The notes below the pieces were generated by a model. The model had not been told where the DNA came from. It did no database searches and saw only the letters and a list, made by a program, of their open reading frames with translations. DNA of 64,000 nt from JBBQXY01 sp051004815 (GTDB lineage: Bacteria > Chloroflexota > Ktedonobacteria > Ktedonobacterales > Ktedonobacteraceae), in assembly GCA_051004815.1 (NCBI GenBank), contig JBPCJY010000227.1:12184-76183 (forward strand). Reading direction: 5' to 3'. Below are positions 50,283 to 59,559 of the stretch, piece after piece. A program made the translations under genes and the position numbers. Within the stretch, counting starts at the first letter, position 1. Each line of letters begins with the position of its first letter.

Positions 50283-51224
50283 TTATCGTTCGGTCATATA
50301 GGGATCGAGTGCATCGCGCAAGCCATCACCAACCAGGTTAAAACTGAGTACGGTGAAGAAGATGAGCAGGGCCGGCACAAACAGCAGGTAGGGGTCAACA
50401 TCAAAGAAGTCTTGGCCAGCACTGACCATTGTACCCCAACTGGAATCGGGTACTTTAATGCCGAAGCCAAAGTAGCTCATGACCGATTCGAGGATGATAT
50501 TCGTCCCGACGAGCAGGGTGGCATTGACAATGATCGGGCCAGCGGCATTGGGCAAAATGTGCCGGAACATGGTTCGAAAGCCCCGACTGCCAATGGTGCG
50601 AGCCGCCAGGACATATTCCCGCTCTTTCAAGGCCAGGAATTCACTACGCACGAGGCGGGCGGCATACTGCCAGCCGAAGAACGAAATCAGAATAATCACG
50701 CTCTTGGGGGTACCATCAGTAAAGGATGCCGACAACACGAAGAGCAGCAGGTACAGCGGAACGGACAGAATAACATCGGTAAAGCGCATCAGCAGGGTGT
50801 CCACAATGCCGCCGTAATAGCCCGCGAACGCCCCGATGCTAACGCCCAGGATAATCGATGTCAGCATCGAGATCATGCCGATAAGCAGCGAGACCTGGCC
50901 CCCTGCCATCGCACGGGCGAACTCATCATGACCCACATCATCAGTGCCCATCGGGAAGCTCAAGCTCGGTCCCGCCAGGGTCTCGTTCACATTGGTCACA
51001 TGGATCTCATTGGGCTGGTTATGTCCTGTCAGCGTTGGGCCAAGAAAGCACAGCAAGAACAGCAGAATGAGGAAGACCGCGCCCACGATGGCAGTACGGT
51101 TGCGAATAAAGCGGTCAAAGATGATGCGTCCTTGACTGCGCCGTTTTTGCACTAACTCTGCCGTGAGTTCTAAAAACGGCTCGATCTCTTCCTCGCCTGT
51201 AAGCACGCGTTCGGATATGTCCAT
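50283..51224 (-). CDS. dppC: Peptide ABC transporter permease (DppC/OppC-type)
   Basis: 313 aa with six membrane segments. An OppC-type N-terminal extension precedes FIRNRTAIVGAVFLILLFLLCF, and the EAA loop is EYVLAARTIGSRGFRTMFRHILPN. It ends DALDPYMTER, the usual OppC terminus. AAGGAG precedes the ATG. It forms the channel with the DppB-type permease 31 nt upstream. Confidence 0.9.
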   Translation of the reverse strand: MDISERVLTGEEEIEPFLELTAELVQKRRSQGRIIFDRFIRNRTAIVGAVFLILLFLLCFLGPTLTGHNQPNEIHVTNVNETLAGPSLSFPMGTDDVGHDEFARAMAGGQVSLLIGMISMLTSIILGVSIGAFAGYYGGIVDTLLMRFTDVILSVPLYLLLFVLSASFTDGTPKSVIILISFFGWQYAARLVRSEFLALKEREYVLAARTIGSRGFRTMFRHILPNAAGPIIVNATLLVGTNIILESVMSYFGFGIKVPDSSWGTMVSAGQDFFDVDPYLLFVPALLIFFTVLSFNLVGDGLRDALDPYMTER

Positions 51225-51255
51225 GGATAGCTCCTTTTTGAACCGGCCAATCTAC

Positions 51256-52218
51256 CTACGAGTAACGAATACGTGGATCCATCACCGCGTACAGGATGTC
51301 TGCAATCAAGTTGAAGGTAATAACAAACATGGCACCAATCAGTAACATCGCCAACAGCACAGGATAATCACGATTCGTCAGAGAATCCAGGAAGAGCAGT
51401 CCCATACCAGGCCATGCGAAAACGCCCTCGGTAATAGCAGCACCGCCAGCGACCGCTCCAAAGTCCAGGGCGACAATAGTGATCAGCGGAATGACAGCGT
51501 TACGGAGCGCATGGCGTATCAAGAGCGGGACAGGGGCTACCCCTTTGGCGCGGGCAGTACGCATGTAGTCTTGCTTGACCACCTCAATCATGCTGGAACG
51601 CATATAGCGACTCCAACCGGCGATAAAGGTGACGGCCAGGACTAACATAGGTAAAAGCAGATGTTCAAGGTGATCAAGTAAGGAATTAAAAGCATCGAAG
51701 GAATAGCCATACGTCGCGGTACCCGAGGTAGGAAGGAGATGGAGCCAGACCCCGAAGATATCCTGCGCGAAGAGGCCAAGCAAGAAGACTGGCATCGCAA
51801 TACCAAAGTACGAGAGGGTTGTCAGCGTGTAATCGGTGACCGTTCCCTGGCGCACAGCAGAGATGACACCGATAGTAATAGCGAAGATCAAGGCTAAAAT
51901 CAGAGCGCAACTAAACAATTCAAGCGTGGCGGGGAAGCGTTGTGCCAGGATATCCGACACCTGCTGGTTCGTGACGAATGAGAAGCCAAAATTGCCGGTC
52001 AAGGCATTACCTAACCAGCGCAGAAACTGAACGGGGAGTGGTTGATCAAGTCCAAAGCGAGCGCGAATGGCTGCCCGACCCGCGGCACTCAGGCGTGGGT
52101 TAAATATCACCTGTTCTGGTCCACCAGGCAAGAGGTGGATAAAAAAGAACATGCCTACGGACAACAAGGCCATGAGCAGTAATGCCTGTAGCAAACGTCG
52201 AATTATGTATCGTCCCAT
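51256..52218 (-). CDS. dppB: Peptide ABC transporter permease (DppB/OppB-type)
   Basis: 320 aa. The canonical start MGRYIIRRLLQALLLMALLSVGMFFFIHLLPGGP, six membrane segments, the EAA loop DYMRTARAKGVAPVPLLIRHALRN, and the end LYAVMDPRIRYS. GCGGAGG precedes the ATG. A 217-bp gap with two hairpins separates it from the binding-protein gene upstream. Confidence 0.9.
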   Translation of the reverse strand: MGRYIIRRLLQALLLMALLSVGMFFFIHLLPGGPEQVIFNPRLSAAGRAAIRARFGLDQPLPVQFLRWLGNALTGNFGFSFVTNQQVSDILAQRFPATLELFSCALILALIFAITIGVISAVRQGTVTDYTLTTLSYFGIAMPVFLLGLFAQDIFGVWLHLLPTSGTATYGYSFDAFNSLLDHLEHLLLPMLVLAVTFIAGWSRYMRSSMIEVVKQDYMRTARAKGVAPVPLLIRHALRNAVIPLITIVALDFGAVAGGAAITEGVFAWPGMGLLFLDSLTNRDYPVLLAMLLIGAMFVITFNLIADILYAVMDPRIRYS

Positions 52219-52332
52219 GTATACCTCCGCAGAGCTTTAAAGGAAGGACGGAAAACGTTAGACATACTATACCATATTTCTATGTATTTAAGTCAACATT
52301 TTGCACACAATTATCAAGAGGATGGCAGAAGA

Positions 52333-52417
52333 TAACCTCTGATTAGATATTTTCCCGACGGTAGATACCCAACCAGAGGTTACATGGCTACCTGCTGACC
52401 GTGAAGTCAGCAAGTAG
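52333..52417 (-). terminator. Two hairpins between dppA and dppB (attenuator or 3'-stabiliser)
   Basis: TAACCTCTG (52333-52341) pairs with CAGAGGTTA (52374-52382). CTACCTGCTGAC (52388-52399) pairs with GTCAGCAAGTAG (52406-52417, one mismatch). Such structures after the binding-protein gene often reduce read-through to the permease genes and protect the upstream message. Confidence 0.5.
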
Positions 52418-52435
52418 GGTTATACACATTACAAA

Positions 52436-54145
52436 TTAGCACTGCCCGTTGTCACACCACCACTGCCAGACGTTGACGGTCTCAGAAGCACCTTCTGGGC
52501 CGGGCAGGTAGTTGTGGACGTTGTTCTTCGCAACAGAGATATCTGTTGGGCTATACAGAGTGATGAACGGGAAGTCCGTCAGGTAGATCGCGTGTTCCTG
52601 ATTGAAAGCTTGCTGCCGCGCATTCACATCAGTCGTCGACAGTTCTTGCTGCATCAGCGCATCCACTTTCGGGTTGCAGTACTTGGCGTAGTTGCCGCCC
52701 CCAAAGCTATTCGCGGCTGACGGAATCTGGTTGCAAGCGAATAGGGAGGAGTCATCGGCATCGTACGTCCACGAATCTTCAAATTCAGCCATGTCAAATG
52801 TGCCAGGCTTGCCGCTGGGGAGAACGGTGCCGAAGAAGGTGTCAGCGGAATAGTTCTGGATGTCGAGCTTAATACCGATAGCCAGAAGATTCTGCTGCAA
52901 GATCTCTTCGTCGGCAGCACGCCAGGCGTTGTTGGCCGTCGTGGAGTAATGGAACTCTAAGCGCTGTCCGCCCTTGGTACGCACACCACCCGCACCTTTG
53001 ACCCAGCCATCGGCATCCAGGATGGCATTAGCGGCGGCCGGATTATACTTCGGACAGGCAGCATCAGCCTGATAGCCTGGAACATAGGCTTGCCCATGGT
53101 CGGTACACAGCGGGACCGCCTGGCCACGACGTGCCGTTTGGATCAAGGCGTTGTAGTCAATCGCCTGGGCTACAGCTTGACGGATTTTGACATCCTTGAG
53201 CACCGCATTGTCCAGGTTGAAGTAGATAGCCTCAAAGTTTGAAGCATTGGGATTCGACACGAGATGGTAGTTGGCCATGGCTTTGTAAGCCGGCACCTTG
53301 GTGACATCCAGGAAGTACGCCGAGGTGATCGAATTGGACTGGAAGTCCTTGAGGATCGTATCCTGGTCAGGGATCAGACGGAAGACGATCTTGTCCAGGT
53401 AGGGATAGCCCTGCGCGGCCTGATAGTATTTCGGGTTGCGTACCACCGTGAAATGGTCACCCGGTTTGCTCTCGCTCATCATGAACGGGCCGCTGGTTAC
53501 TGAAGGATTCAGGTTGTCAGCCGATTTCAAAATCTGGTCGGGAGACATACTGCTGAAATGGTGGGCCGGCAAAGGAGCTGATAGGGCATCGGTCCATGCA
53601 GCGACAAATGCTTCATATCCCTGGCTGAGATGGAAGGTGATCTTCAAATTGTCGGAAGAGACGTCCGCCGACTTAATGAGATTGAAGCCAGAGGTGGTCG
53701 CAGCACCGAACTTCGGGTTGTCCCACAGTTTCCAGGTGAAATCCACGTCGCGTGCATCGAGTGGCTGACCATCATTCCAGGTGACGCCTGGGCGAATCTT
53801 AAACGTCCAGGTTTTGAGGTCTGAACTCACATCGCCATTAGCAACCGTGGGGATTTCCGTCGCTAAGCCGGGATTGATCTGACCTTTCGCATCCCCATAG
53901 AAGAGCGGGACGTACAGGCTTTGGTCAACCAGGTCGGCAAAAGTTTCGGATACACCGTTCGGAATCAGCGACTTCACTGGTTCATACAGGTCGTCGATCC
54001 AGGTGCCACCCTTGACGGCGGTGCCAGTATTCGTGGTTGGTGGCGCCGTCGTCCCTTGCGGGGCACATGCACTTACAAAAAGCATTGCCACTGCTAAGAG
54101 TGAGAATGCGAATGTAAGCCTACGAGATTTGGGTCTCTTGAGCAT
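52436..54145 (-). CDS. dppA: Peptide ABC transporter substrate-binding lipoprotein
   Basis: 569 aa. SBP family 5. Lipoprotein signal: basic LKRPKSRR, hydrophobic stretch, lipobox VSAC with the lipidated Cys near 27, then a Thr/Pro-rich linker. DLKTWTFKIRPGVTWNDGQPLDARDVDFTWKLWDNPKFG is the family signature. ATG at 54145 with GAGGAGG 5-6 nt upstream. It captures peptides or related solutes at the outer face for DppBCDF. The gene is first in the operon. Confidence 0.9.
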   Translation of the reverse strand: MLKRPKSRRLTFAFSLLAVAMLFVSACAPQGTTAPPTTNTGTAVKGGTWIDDLYEPVKSLIPNGVSETFADLVDQSLYVPLFYGDAKGQINPGLATEIPTVANGDVSSDLKTWTFKIRPGVTWNDGQPLDARDVDFTWKLWDNPKFGAATTSGFNLIKSADVSSDNLKITFHLSQGYEAFVAAWTDALSAPLPAHHFSSMSPDQILKSADNLNPSVTSGPFMMSESKPGDHFTVVRNPKYYQAAQGYPYLDKIVFRLIPDQDTILKDFQSNSITSAYFLDVTKVPAYKAMANYHLVSNPNASNFEAIYFNLDNAVLKDVKIRQAVAQAIDYNALIQTARRGQAVPLCTDHGQAYVPGYQADAACPKYNPAAANAILDADGWVKGAGGVRTKGGQRLEFHYSTTANNAWRAADEEILQQNLLAIGIKLDIQNYSADTFFGTVLPSGKPGTFDMAEFEDSWTYDADDSSLFACNQIPSAANSFGGGNYAKYCNPKVDALMQQELSTTDVNARQQAFNQEHAIYLTDFPFITLYSPTDISVAKNNVHNYLPGPEGASETVNVWQWWCDNGQC

Positions 54146-54592
54146 CATGTCCTCCTCGAGAAAATAACACATACTTGAGGAATCAGTTTCCCCGTCGTGC
54201 GGGAACCCTCACAGTGAGAAAAAAACACTTCTTTCCACTGCGTCAACAAAACAGTCACCAGCGTTTCCCATCACCGTCATGATGAGGTATGACTAGTGTT
54301 GCTAAATATACGTAATTGATGACTCACATCTCACACCAATTTGCCTTATCTCAACCGTTTCAGCAAATTCTTCTTACCATTTAGGATTTTGTGTCGCAGT
54401 ATGTGAAGTCACGCACATGAAACGTTAAGGCGCAGCAATACGTGAACTTAGCAGGTGAGAAGGTTACATTTTTCCTTCTTATTAAAAAGATACTGTACTT
54501 ATGCTGTTTATAAGACAAAGCACCTGGTGAAAACAAGCTATATATGACGGAATTCATTACCTCGAAGAGAGCAGTGAAAGGAAATGAGAACA
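54146..54592. other. Divergent intergenic region between dppA and the DUF1206 gene
   Basis: About 450 bp without a gene. It must hold both promoters and the dppA ribosome-binding site. AT-rich segments occur near 54300-54330 and 54440-54500, but no convincing -35/-10 pair, operator or riboswitch was recognised. Confidence 0.5.
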
Positions 54593-55450
54593 ATGAGTAC
54601 CAATACAAGAATGGGCAGAGATGTCAAACGGGCGGAATATAAAGCTAGAGGTGTTGCCACCAATCGCTGGATGGTCATGCTGGCACGCCTGGGTTATGCC
54701 ATTAAAGGAGTGGTGTACATTATTATTGGGTTCCTGGCAGTACAACTGGCAGCAGGCGTTGGTGGGAAAACAACCGACCAGAAAGGGGCTTTACAGGCCA
54801 TCAGTGCGCTACCCTTTGGGAAATTCTTGCTCGTCATTATGGTGGTCGGGCTGTTTGCCTTCGCAATCTGGTGCTTCATCCAGGCAATCTTCGATACTGA
54901 AGCGAAAGGCAAAAAGGCGAAAGGCATTATCGCCCGTGTTGGGTATGCCATTGTCGGTATCGCTTACGCGGCACTCGGCTATGGGGCCTTACAACTTCTG
55001 CTGGGTGCAGGTAGTGCTGGCAAAAGTTCCACCACTAGTACGCAAGACTGGACGGCCACCCTGTTGAAGCAACCCTTTGGTGTGGCATTAGTAGTTATTC
55101 TCGGCCTCGTCATTCTAGGGGTGGCAGTATACCTGTATTCTAAAGCGTACACGGGCAAGTTTCAGAATCGCCTCTCTTTGACCAGTCTCAGAGCACAGGT
55201 GAGACGGTTCGTCGTCGGCCTGGGACGGTTTGGCTACGCGGCCCTTGGTGTCGTCTTCACCATCATTGGCATTTTCATGATCGTGGCTGCCGCCCAACAC
55301 AATCCGAACGACGCAAAAGGACTGGATAGTGCTTTACAGGAACTGACACACCAGCCCTTTGGTCAACTCCTACTCGGCATTGTCGCCCTGGGACTGATCG
55401 CCTACGGCATCTACTCATTCGCCGAGGCCCGCTATCGCCGCATCGGATAG
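54593..55450 (+). CDS. DUF1206 membrane protein
   Basis: 285 aa containing three homologous units of two membrane helices each: LARLGYAIKGVVYIIIGFLAVQLA, IARVGYAIVGIAYAALGYGALQLL and LGRFGYAALGVVFTIIGIFMIVAA. Each is followed by QPFG-type loops (ALPFGKFLL, KQPFGVALV, HQPFGQLLL). This triple repeat defines DUF1206. Function is unknown. AAAGGA 10 nt before the ATG at 54593 is preferred over an ATG three codons earlier. Confidence 0.88.
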   Translation: MSTNTRMGRDVKRAEYKARGVATNRWMVMLARLGYAIKGVVYIIIGFLAVQLAAGVGGKTTDQKGALQAISALPFGKFLLVIMVVGLFAFAIWCFIQAIFDTEAKGKKAKGIIARVGYAIVGIAYAALGYGALQLLLGAGSAGKSSTTSTQDWTATLLKQPFGVALVVILGLVILGVAVYLYSKAYTGKFQNRLSLTSLRAQVRRFVVGLGRFGYAALGVVFTIIGIFMIVAAAQHNPNDAKGLDSALQELTHQPFGQLLLGIVALGLIAYGIYSFAEARYRRIG

Positions 55451-55455
55451 TAAAG

Positions 55456-55530
55456 TTAGTAGTACTGAGAATAAGAATGAAGGGCTTGCCATGCTGGCAA
55501 GCCCTTCATTCTTATTCTCAGTACTACTAA
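55456..55530. terminator. Perfect 35-bp hairpin after the DUF1206 gene
   Basis: The arms 55456-55490 and 55496-55530 are exact complements with a 5-nt loop (ATGCT). It separates the DUF1206 gene from the minus-strand tRNA-Arg and can serve both. Confidence 0.85.
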
Positions 55531-55539
55531 TTGATATAG

Positions 55540-55612
55540 CGACAGTGGCGGGGCTCGAACCCGCAGCCTCATGCTTCGGAGGCATGCGCTCTATCCATTG
55601 AGCTACACCGTC
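55540..55612 (-). tRNA. tRNA-Arg(CCG)
   Basis: 73-nt cloverleaf on the minus strand. The acceptor GACGGTG pairs with CACTGTC, discriminator G. The D-arm is GCTCAATGGATAGAGC, the anticodon arm CATGC-CTCCGAA-GCATG (anticodon CCG), and the T-arm CGGGTTCGAGCCCCG. CCA is not encoded. Confidence 0.93.
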
Positions 55613-55729
55613 ATAGCCACAGTATAGCAGGTAAATAAGCTGATGACAAGGAGATTTTCCATATTGACAAATTTCACTAAACGCTGCTATGCTAGACTGC
55701 GGTGATTACACGTTGGAGGGACCGTGGTC

Positions 55730-56524
55730 ATGGCATCGACACCACCACCATTTATGCAGGGTGGGCAATCATATCAGCCCTATCAAGCTTCGCGGCAACA
55801 AACCATGCCCTCGCCCGCAGTTTCTTTTCCACCCACTCCACCCATCACGCCGATCACGAACTTTTTACTACCTGCTAAATCCAGCCGAATGAAAAAATTC
55901 AAGCAGATCATTCCCTTTGGTATCGCTTTCATACTTGTGCTCGCGATCATCGGTATCTGGTTCACCTCGCCCAGTACAGCAACTCCGGCTGCTAGCCCAG
56001 GTGCCACTCAGCAAAACTTTGGCACGAGCGCGAGCGCGATCAACAATACAAGCTCCACAAGCGGTGGCAGTATACGGGTTTATATTGTGGGCGCGGTCAA
56101 AAACCCTGGCGTTTATACACTGGGCATCAATGCACGGGTCTACGATTTACTGCAAGCTGCTGGTGGCCCACAGACGAAGGCCGACCTTGTCACGCTAAAT
56201 TTAGCCGCCAAACTAACCGATGGTGAAGAGGTGTATGTCACGTTAGTGGGTGAGGTTCCACCCACATATCTGGGCGGTGTCCCTGGGCCTGGATCAACAA
56301 GTGGAACGCCCAACGCAAGCGGCACCGCGACCACTGGCCAGCTTGTGAATATTAATACCGCCAGCGCGGATGATATGCGTCTGAACTTGCACGTCAGCAG
56401 CACTACCGCACAGAATATTGTGAATTTTCGTTTGCAACATGGCCCTTACACATCCGTAGATCAATTATTGCAGGTAGTGAGCAAGTCGATCTACGATAAA
56501 ATAAAAGGGCAGGTAACGGTTTGA
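55730..56524 (+). CDS. comEA: ComEA-type DNA receptor protein (SLBB + helix-hairpin-helix)
   Basis: 264 aa. A Pro-rich cytosolic N-terminus, one membrane anchor (about 66-84, IPFGIAFILVLAIIGIWF), an SLBB domain (IRVYIVGAVKNPGVYTLGINARVYDLLQAAGG), and a C-terminal helix-hairpin-helix (VNINTASADDMRLNLHVSSTTAQNIVNFR). It binds incoming DNA outside the membrane during natural transformation. The ATG at 55730 is 9 nt after GGAGGG. Operon with the next small gene (ATGA overlap) and comEC. Confidence 0.88.
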   Translation: MASTPPPFMQGGQSYQPYQASRQQTMPSPAVSFPPTPPITPITNFLLPAKSSRMKKFKQIIPFGIAFILVLAIIGIWFTSPSTATPAASPGATQQNFGTSASAINNTSSTSGGSIRVYIVGAVKNPGVYTLGINARVYDLLQAAGGPQTKADLVTLNLAAKLTDGEEVYVTLVGEVPPTYLGGVPGPGSTSGTPNASGTATTGQLVNINTASADDMRLNLHVSSTTAQNIVNFRLQHGPYTSVDQLLQVVSKSIYDKIKGQVTV

Positions 56525-56796
56525 TGACACTCTCGCCAGGCACACTGAACATCATTAACGTCATCATCTGGGTCGTGTGCATCCTTCTCGGTATAGGCGT
56601 CGGTTCCCTCGTGGGTAGATTAGGAGGGCGGCTCTTTGGCTGGATGATCGCGGGTACAATGGATGCCAGCATCTTCAAGGGTGGACACGTTGGCAGTCGA
56701 GTTGGCAGGTGGCTAGGCGCCATCCTGGGCATTGGTCTCGGCATCTACGGCGCATTGCTGGCTGTAGCATATGTGGCGAGCATGCTGGCCCACTAA
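56524..56796 (+). CDS. Small glycine-rich membrane protein between comEA and comEC
   Basis: 90 aa. Two hydrophobic segments rich in small residues (IINVIIWVVCILLGIGVGSLVGRLGGRLFGWMIAG and LGAILGIGLGIYGALLAVAYVASML). Its ATG overlaps the comEA TGA. I do not recognise it. Its place inside a comEA-comEC operon suggests an accessory role in DNA uptake, but this is inference. Confidence 0.65.
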   Translation: MTLSPGTLNIINVIIWVVCILLGIGVGSLVGRLGGRLFGWMIAGTMDASIFKGGHVGSRVGRWLGAILGIGLGIYGALLAVAYVASMLAH

Positions 56797-56856
56797 TCTG
56801 ATGGCAGATAGCAACGACCAAAAACACCCAATAACACATAATGGGGGCGTTGCTAT

Positions 56857-59379
56857 ATGTCGCACGATAAAACAGTGGAGTTTGACCTCCGCGGCATGGG
56901 ACTGGTGGTAGTGGTGGGAGCATGGCTGGTCGGCATACTTATCAGCTCGTGGGTTATGCTCCCTGCACTGGGTCTACTGATGGGTGCATGCGCGGCCCTG
57001 CTCTTACTCATACCCCTCTGGCGCGACCCGCTTTCGCGCGTGGTTATGCTCAGCGTGCTCTGGCTACTGCTTGGCATGTGGCGTTATACCGTCGCCTCCC
57101 CTATCGGTGATCCACAAGCTATCTCAAACTTTATTGGCACCAACAAAGTGGAGGTGCAAGGTGCCGTCTCCGACGAACCCAAACTGCAAGGTAGCAGTCG
57201 TGTGCTCCTCATCGCAGTGAGCAGCCTGAGCAGGAACAACGGAACCTCCTGGCAAAACGCCGATGGGCAATTAGAAGTACAGACGTTGGGCGGCGAGATC
57301 GACGATCCCTATGGAGCAAATTACGGGGACAACGTTGAACTACAGGGAAAACTACAACCTCCTTCGCCCTACACTCCTGTCGGCGTCTTCGCCAACATGA
57401 TTTTTCCACGCATCACCGTCAGTAGCAACGGTGGCAACCCGATTATAGCTGTCCTCTATCACCTTCGCGTCGCTCTGGCAAATATCATCGCTCAATCACT
57501 GCCCCAACCGGAAGCGGCACTGATGATTGCTATACTGTTGGGCTTGCATACTCCTGCGCTCAATGTGCTTGCTTCCTTCTTTAAGAATACTGGCACCATC
57601 CATTTAACCGTCTCATCAGGTTTCAAAGTGACCGTCCTGGCCGGACTTGTACTGGCCAGCACACGATGGCTATATGCAAAACGCAATGCATCAACAACTC
57701 CCCTGCTCCCGGCGCAGAAAGATGGCAAGAAAAGCATGCGCTGGTTGGCCACGACAATGGTCGTAGCCTGTATTGCTATCTATACCGTCCTCAGTGGTGC
57801 AGGGCCAGCCGCTTTACGAGCAGGTATCATGGGCATACTGTTGATCATCGCGCCGCGTTTGGGCCGTTACTACAATATTAATACCGCTCTCGCATTAGCC
57901 GCCTTTTTAATGAGCCTGCTTAATCCTTTTGTCCTGTGGGACGTTGGCTTTCTCCTCTCATTTCTCGGCACAATTGGTATCGTATACCTCACGCCGCTTA
58001 TCCAACGCCTATTTCTGCCCCTTGAGCGTCTTCCTTTCGGACATACGCTCGTGGAAATTGGCGCGGTCACATTGGCGGCACAAATCGCCACTCTACCCAT
58101 TGTTGCGGTAACTTTTAATACTATTTCGTTCATCTCACCTTTCGCCAACATCTTGAGCGTTCCATTGCTGGGTATCATGATACTGCTGGGCCTCCTGATT
58201 TGTGGGGCGGGTTTACTATTCGCACCCCTGGGCATACTCTTTGGCTGGATAGCATGGCCTATCCTCTGGTATGTCGCTACCATCGTCAAGTGGTGTAGCA
58301 ATTTGCCAGGGGCATATATACCGTATGTTAGCAATCTGAATAGTGGTTTAGTCTGGGGCTATTATGGGCTGCTGGCCCTTCTGATCAGTTTCACGCTGAC
58401 TAAGTGGCCCCACTTGCAGCAAGCTCAACATAGTAATGCTAGCCATGGCACCCATCCGTCTTTCTTATCACGACGCATATTACGTCTCTTGCAGGTGGGT
58501 GCGGCAGTGCTCATTCTCCTCGCCACGGGAACAGCCGCCCTGGCCAATCATGCCAATGGACAGCTCACGATTACCTTTCTGAATGTCGGCCCTGCCAATC
58601 AAATCGCCCAGGGCGAGGCCGTGTTGATTCGAACGCCAGATGGGAAAACGGCTCTGATTGATGGTGGTTTAGACGCGACTTCGCTCTCACAGCAGTTAGA
58701 TAGCCGCTTACCACCCTGGCAACGCTCGCTCGACATGGTCATTTTGACGGATCCCAGAACGGATCACTTGACTGGTCTGCAAGATATTGTTGGTCGTTAC
58801 CAGATCGGTACCGTGATAGACGCGGGGATGCTCCATCCCAACACGGGCTATGCCTTGTGGAGAAGCACAATTGCTGCACGTAACCTGCACTATATGCAGG
58901 TACGGCAAGGCGCAACCATAATGTTGGGCTTACAAGTGACACTGCAAATATTCTCGCCTCCTTCGCCCTTGCATAAAGGGAGTGACGAGGAATTAGACAA
59001 TGGCCTGCTCTTCCGACTGAGTACGCCGAACTTCAAAATGCTGTTCATCGGTGCCACCGCGATGAGCAAATACGCCCTCACGGAACTACTCTCTACTATA
59101 GCACCGAGCTACTTACAGGCAGATATTGTCCAGGTTGTAGCGGAAGCTGGCAAAGATTTTCCCGCTGCGTTAGGGACAATCTTGCAGGAGGTCAAACCTT
59201 CATACGTGGTCATTACACCAGCCGGTCTGAGTGCCAAACAGCGCAAAGCTGGCACATCACCCATTATTACGCTACCGTCGGTACTGACCCAATTGAAAGC
59301 GCAGGTGGAACAGACGGCGCAAGTCGGTACACTGGAAATCAGTGATGATAGCAGTGGTTGGAATGTGCATTCTGCATAG
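56857..59379 (+). CDS. comEC: ComEC/Rec2-type DNA uptake channel with degenerate beta-lactamase-like domain
   Basis: 840 aa. An N-terminal DUF4131-like region is followed by an OB-fold part, the competence domain with many helices (MIAILLGLHTP... SGFKVTVLAGLV..., SGAGPAALRAGIMGILLI) and a C-terminal metallo-beta-lactamase-like domain (FLNVGPANQIAQGEAVLIRTPDGKTALIDGG). ComEC passes single-stranded DNA across the membrane. The metal motif normally THPHxDHxGG reads TDPRTDHLTG (about 630-638), so two of the metal-binding His are lost and nuclease activity is doubtful. Confidence 0.88.
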   Translation: MSHDKTVEFDLRGMGLVVVVGAWLVGILISSWVMLPALGLLMGACAALLLLIPLWRDPLSRVVMLSVLWLLLGMWRYTVASPIGDPQAISNFIGTNKVEVQGAVSDEPKLQGSSRVLLIAVSSLSRNNGTSWQNADGQLEVQTLGGEIDDPYGANYGDNVELQGKLQPPSPYTPVGVFANMIFPRITVSSNGGNPIIAVLYHLRVALANIIAQSLPQPEAALMIAILLGLHTPALNVLASFFKNTGTIHLTVSSGFKVTVLAGLVLASTRWLYAKRNASTTPLLPAQKDGKKSMRWLATTMVVACIAIYTVLSGAGPAALRAGIMGILLIIAPRLGRYYNINTALALAAFLMSLLNPFVLWDVGFLLSFLGTIGIVYLTPLIQRLFLPLERLPFGHTLVEIGAVTLAAQIATLPIVAVTFNTISFISPFANILSVPLLGIMILLGLLICGAGLLFAPLGILFGWIAWPILWYVATIVKWCSNLPGAYIPYVSNLNSGLVWGYYGLLALLISFTLTKWPHLQQAQHSNASHGTHPSFLSRRILRLLQVGAAVLILLATGTAALANHANGQLTITFLNVGPANQIAQGEAVLIRTPDGKTALIDGGLDATSLSQQLDSRLPPWQRSLDMVILTDPRTDHLTGLQDIVGRYQIGTVIDAGMLHPNTGYALWRSTIAARNLHYMQVRQGATIMLGLQVTLQIFSPPSPLHKGSDEELDNGLLFRLSTPNFKMLFIGATAMSKYALTELLSTIAPSYLQADIVQVVAEAGKDFPAALGTILQEVKPSYVVITPAGLSAKQRKAGTSPIITLPSVLTQLKAQVEQTAQVGTLEISDDSSGWNVHSA

Positions 59380-59559
59380 GTAAAAAATGAAGATATCCTT
59401 GCAACAGCCCTGTCCTGATTAGCAACCAGGAACGGCATCTAAACGTATACTCAGTAAGAACGACCCAGCTATCCTCGCGATATATATAAGCGCATGGCTT
59501 TTCTATGGATAGTGAGAGGGTTTCATAGAGGAAGAAGACGAAAAAGGGGGTAGTTTACT

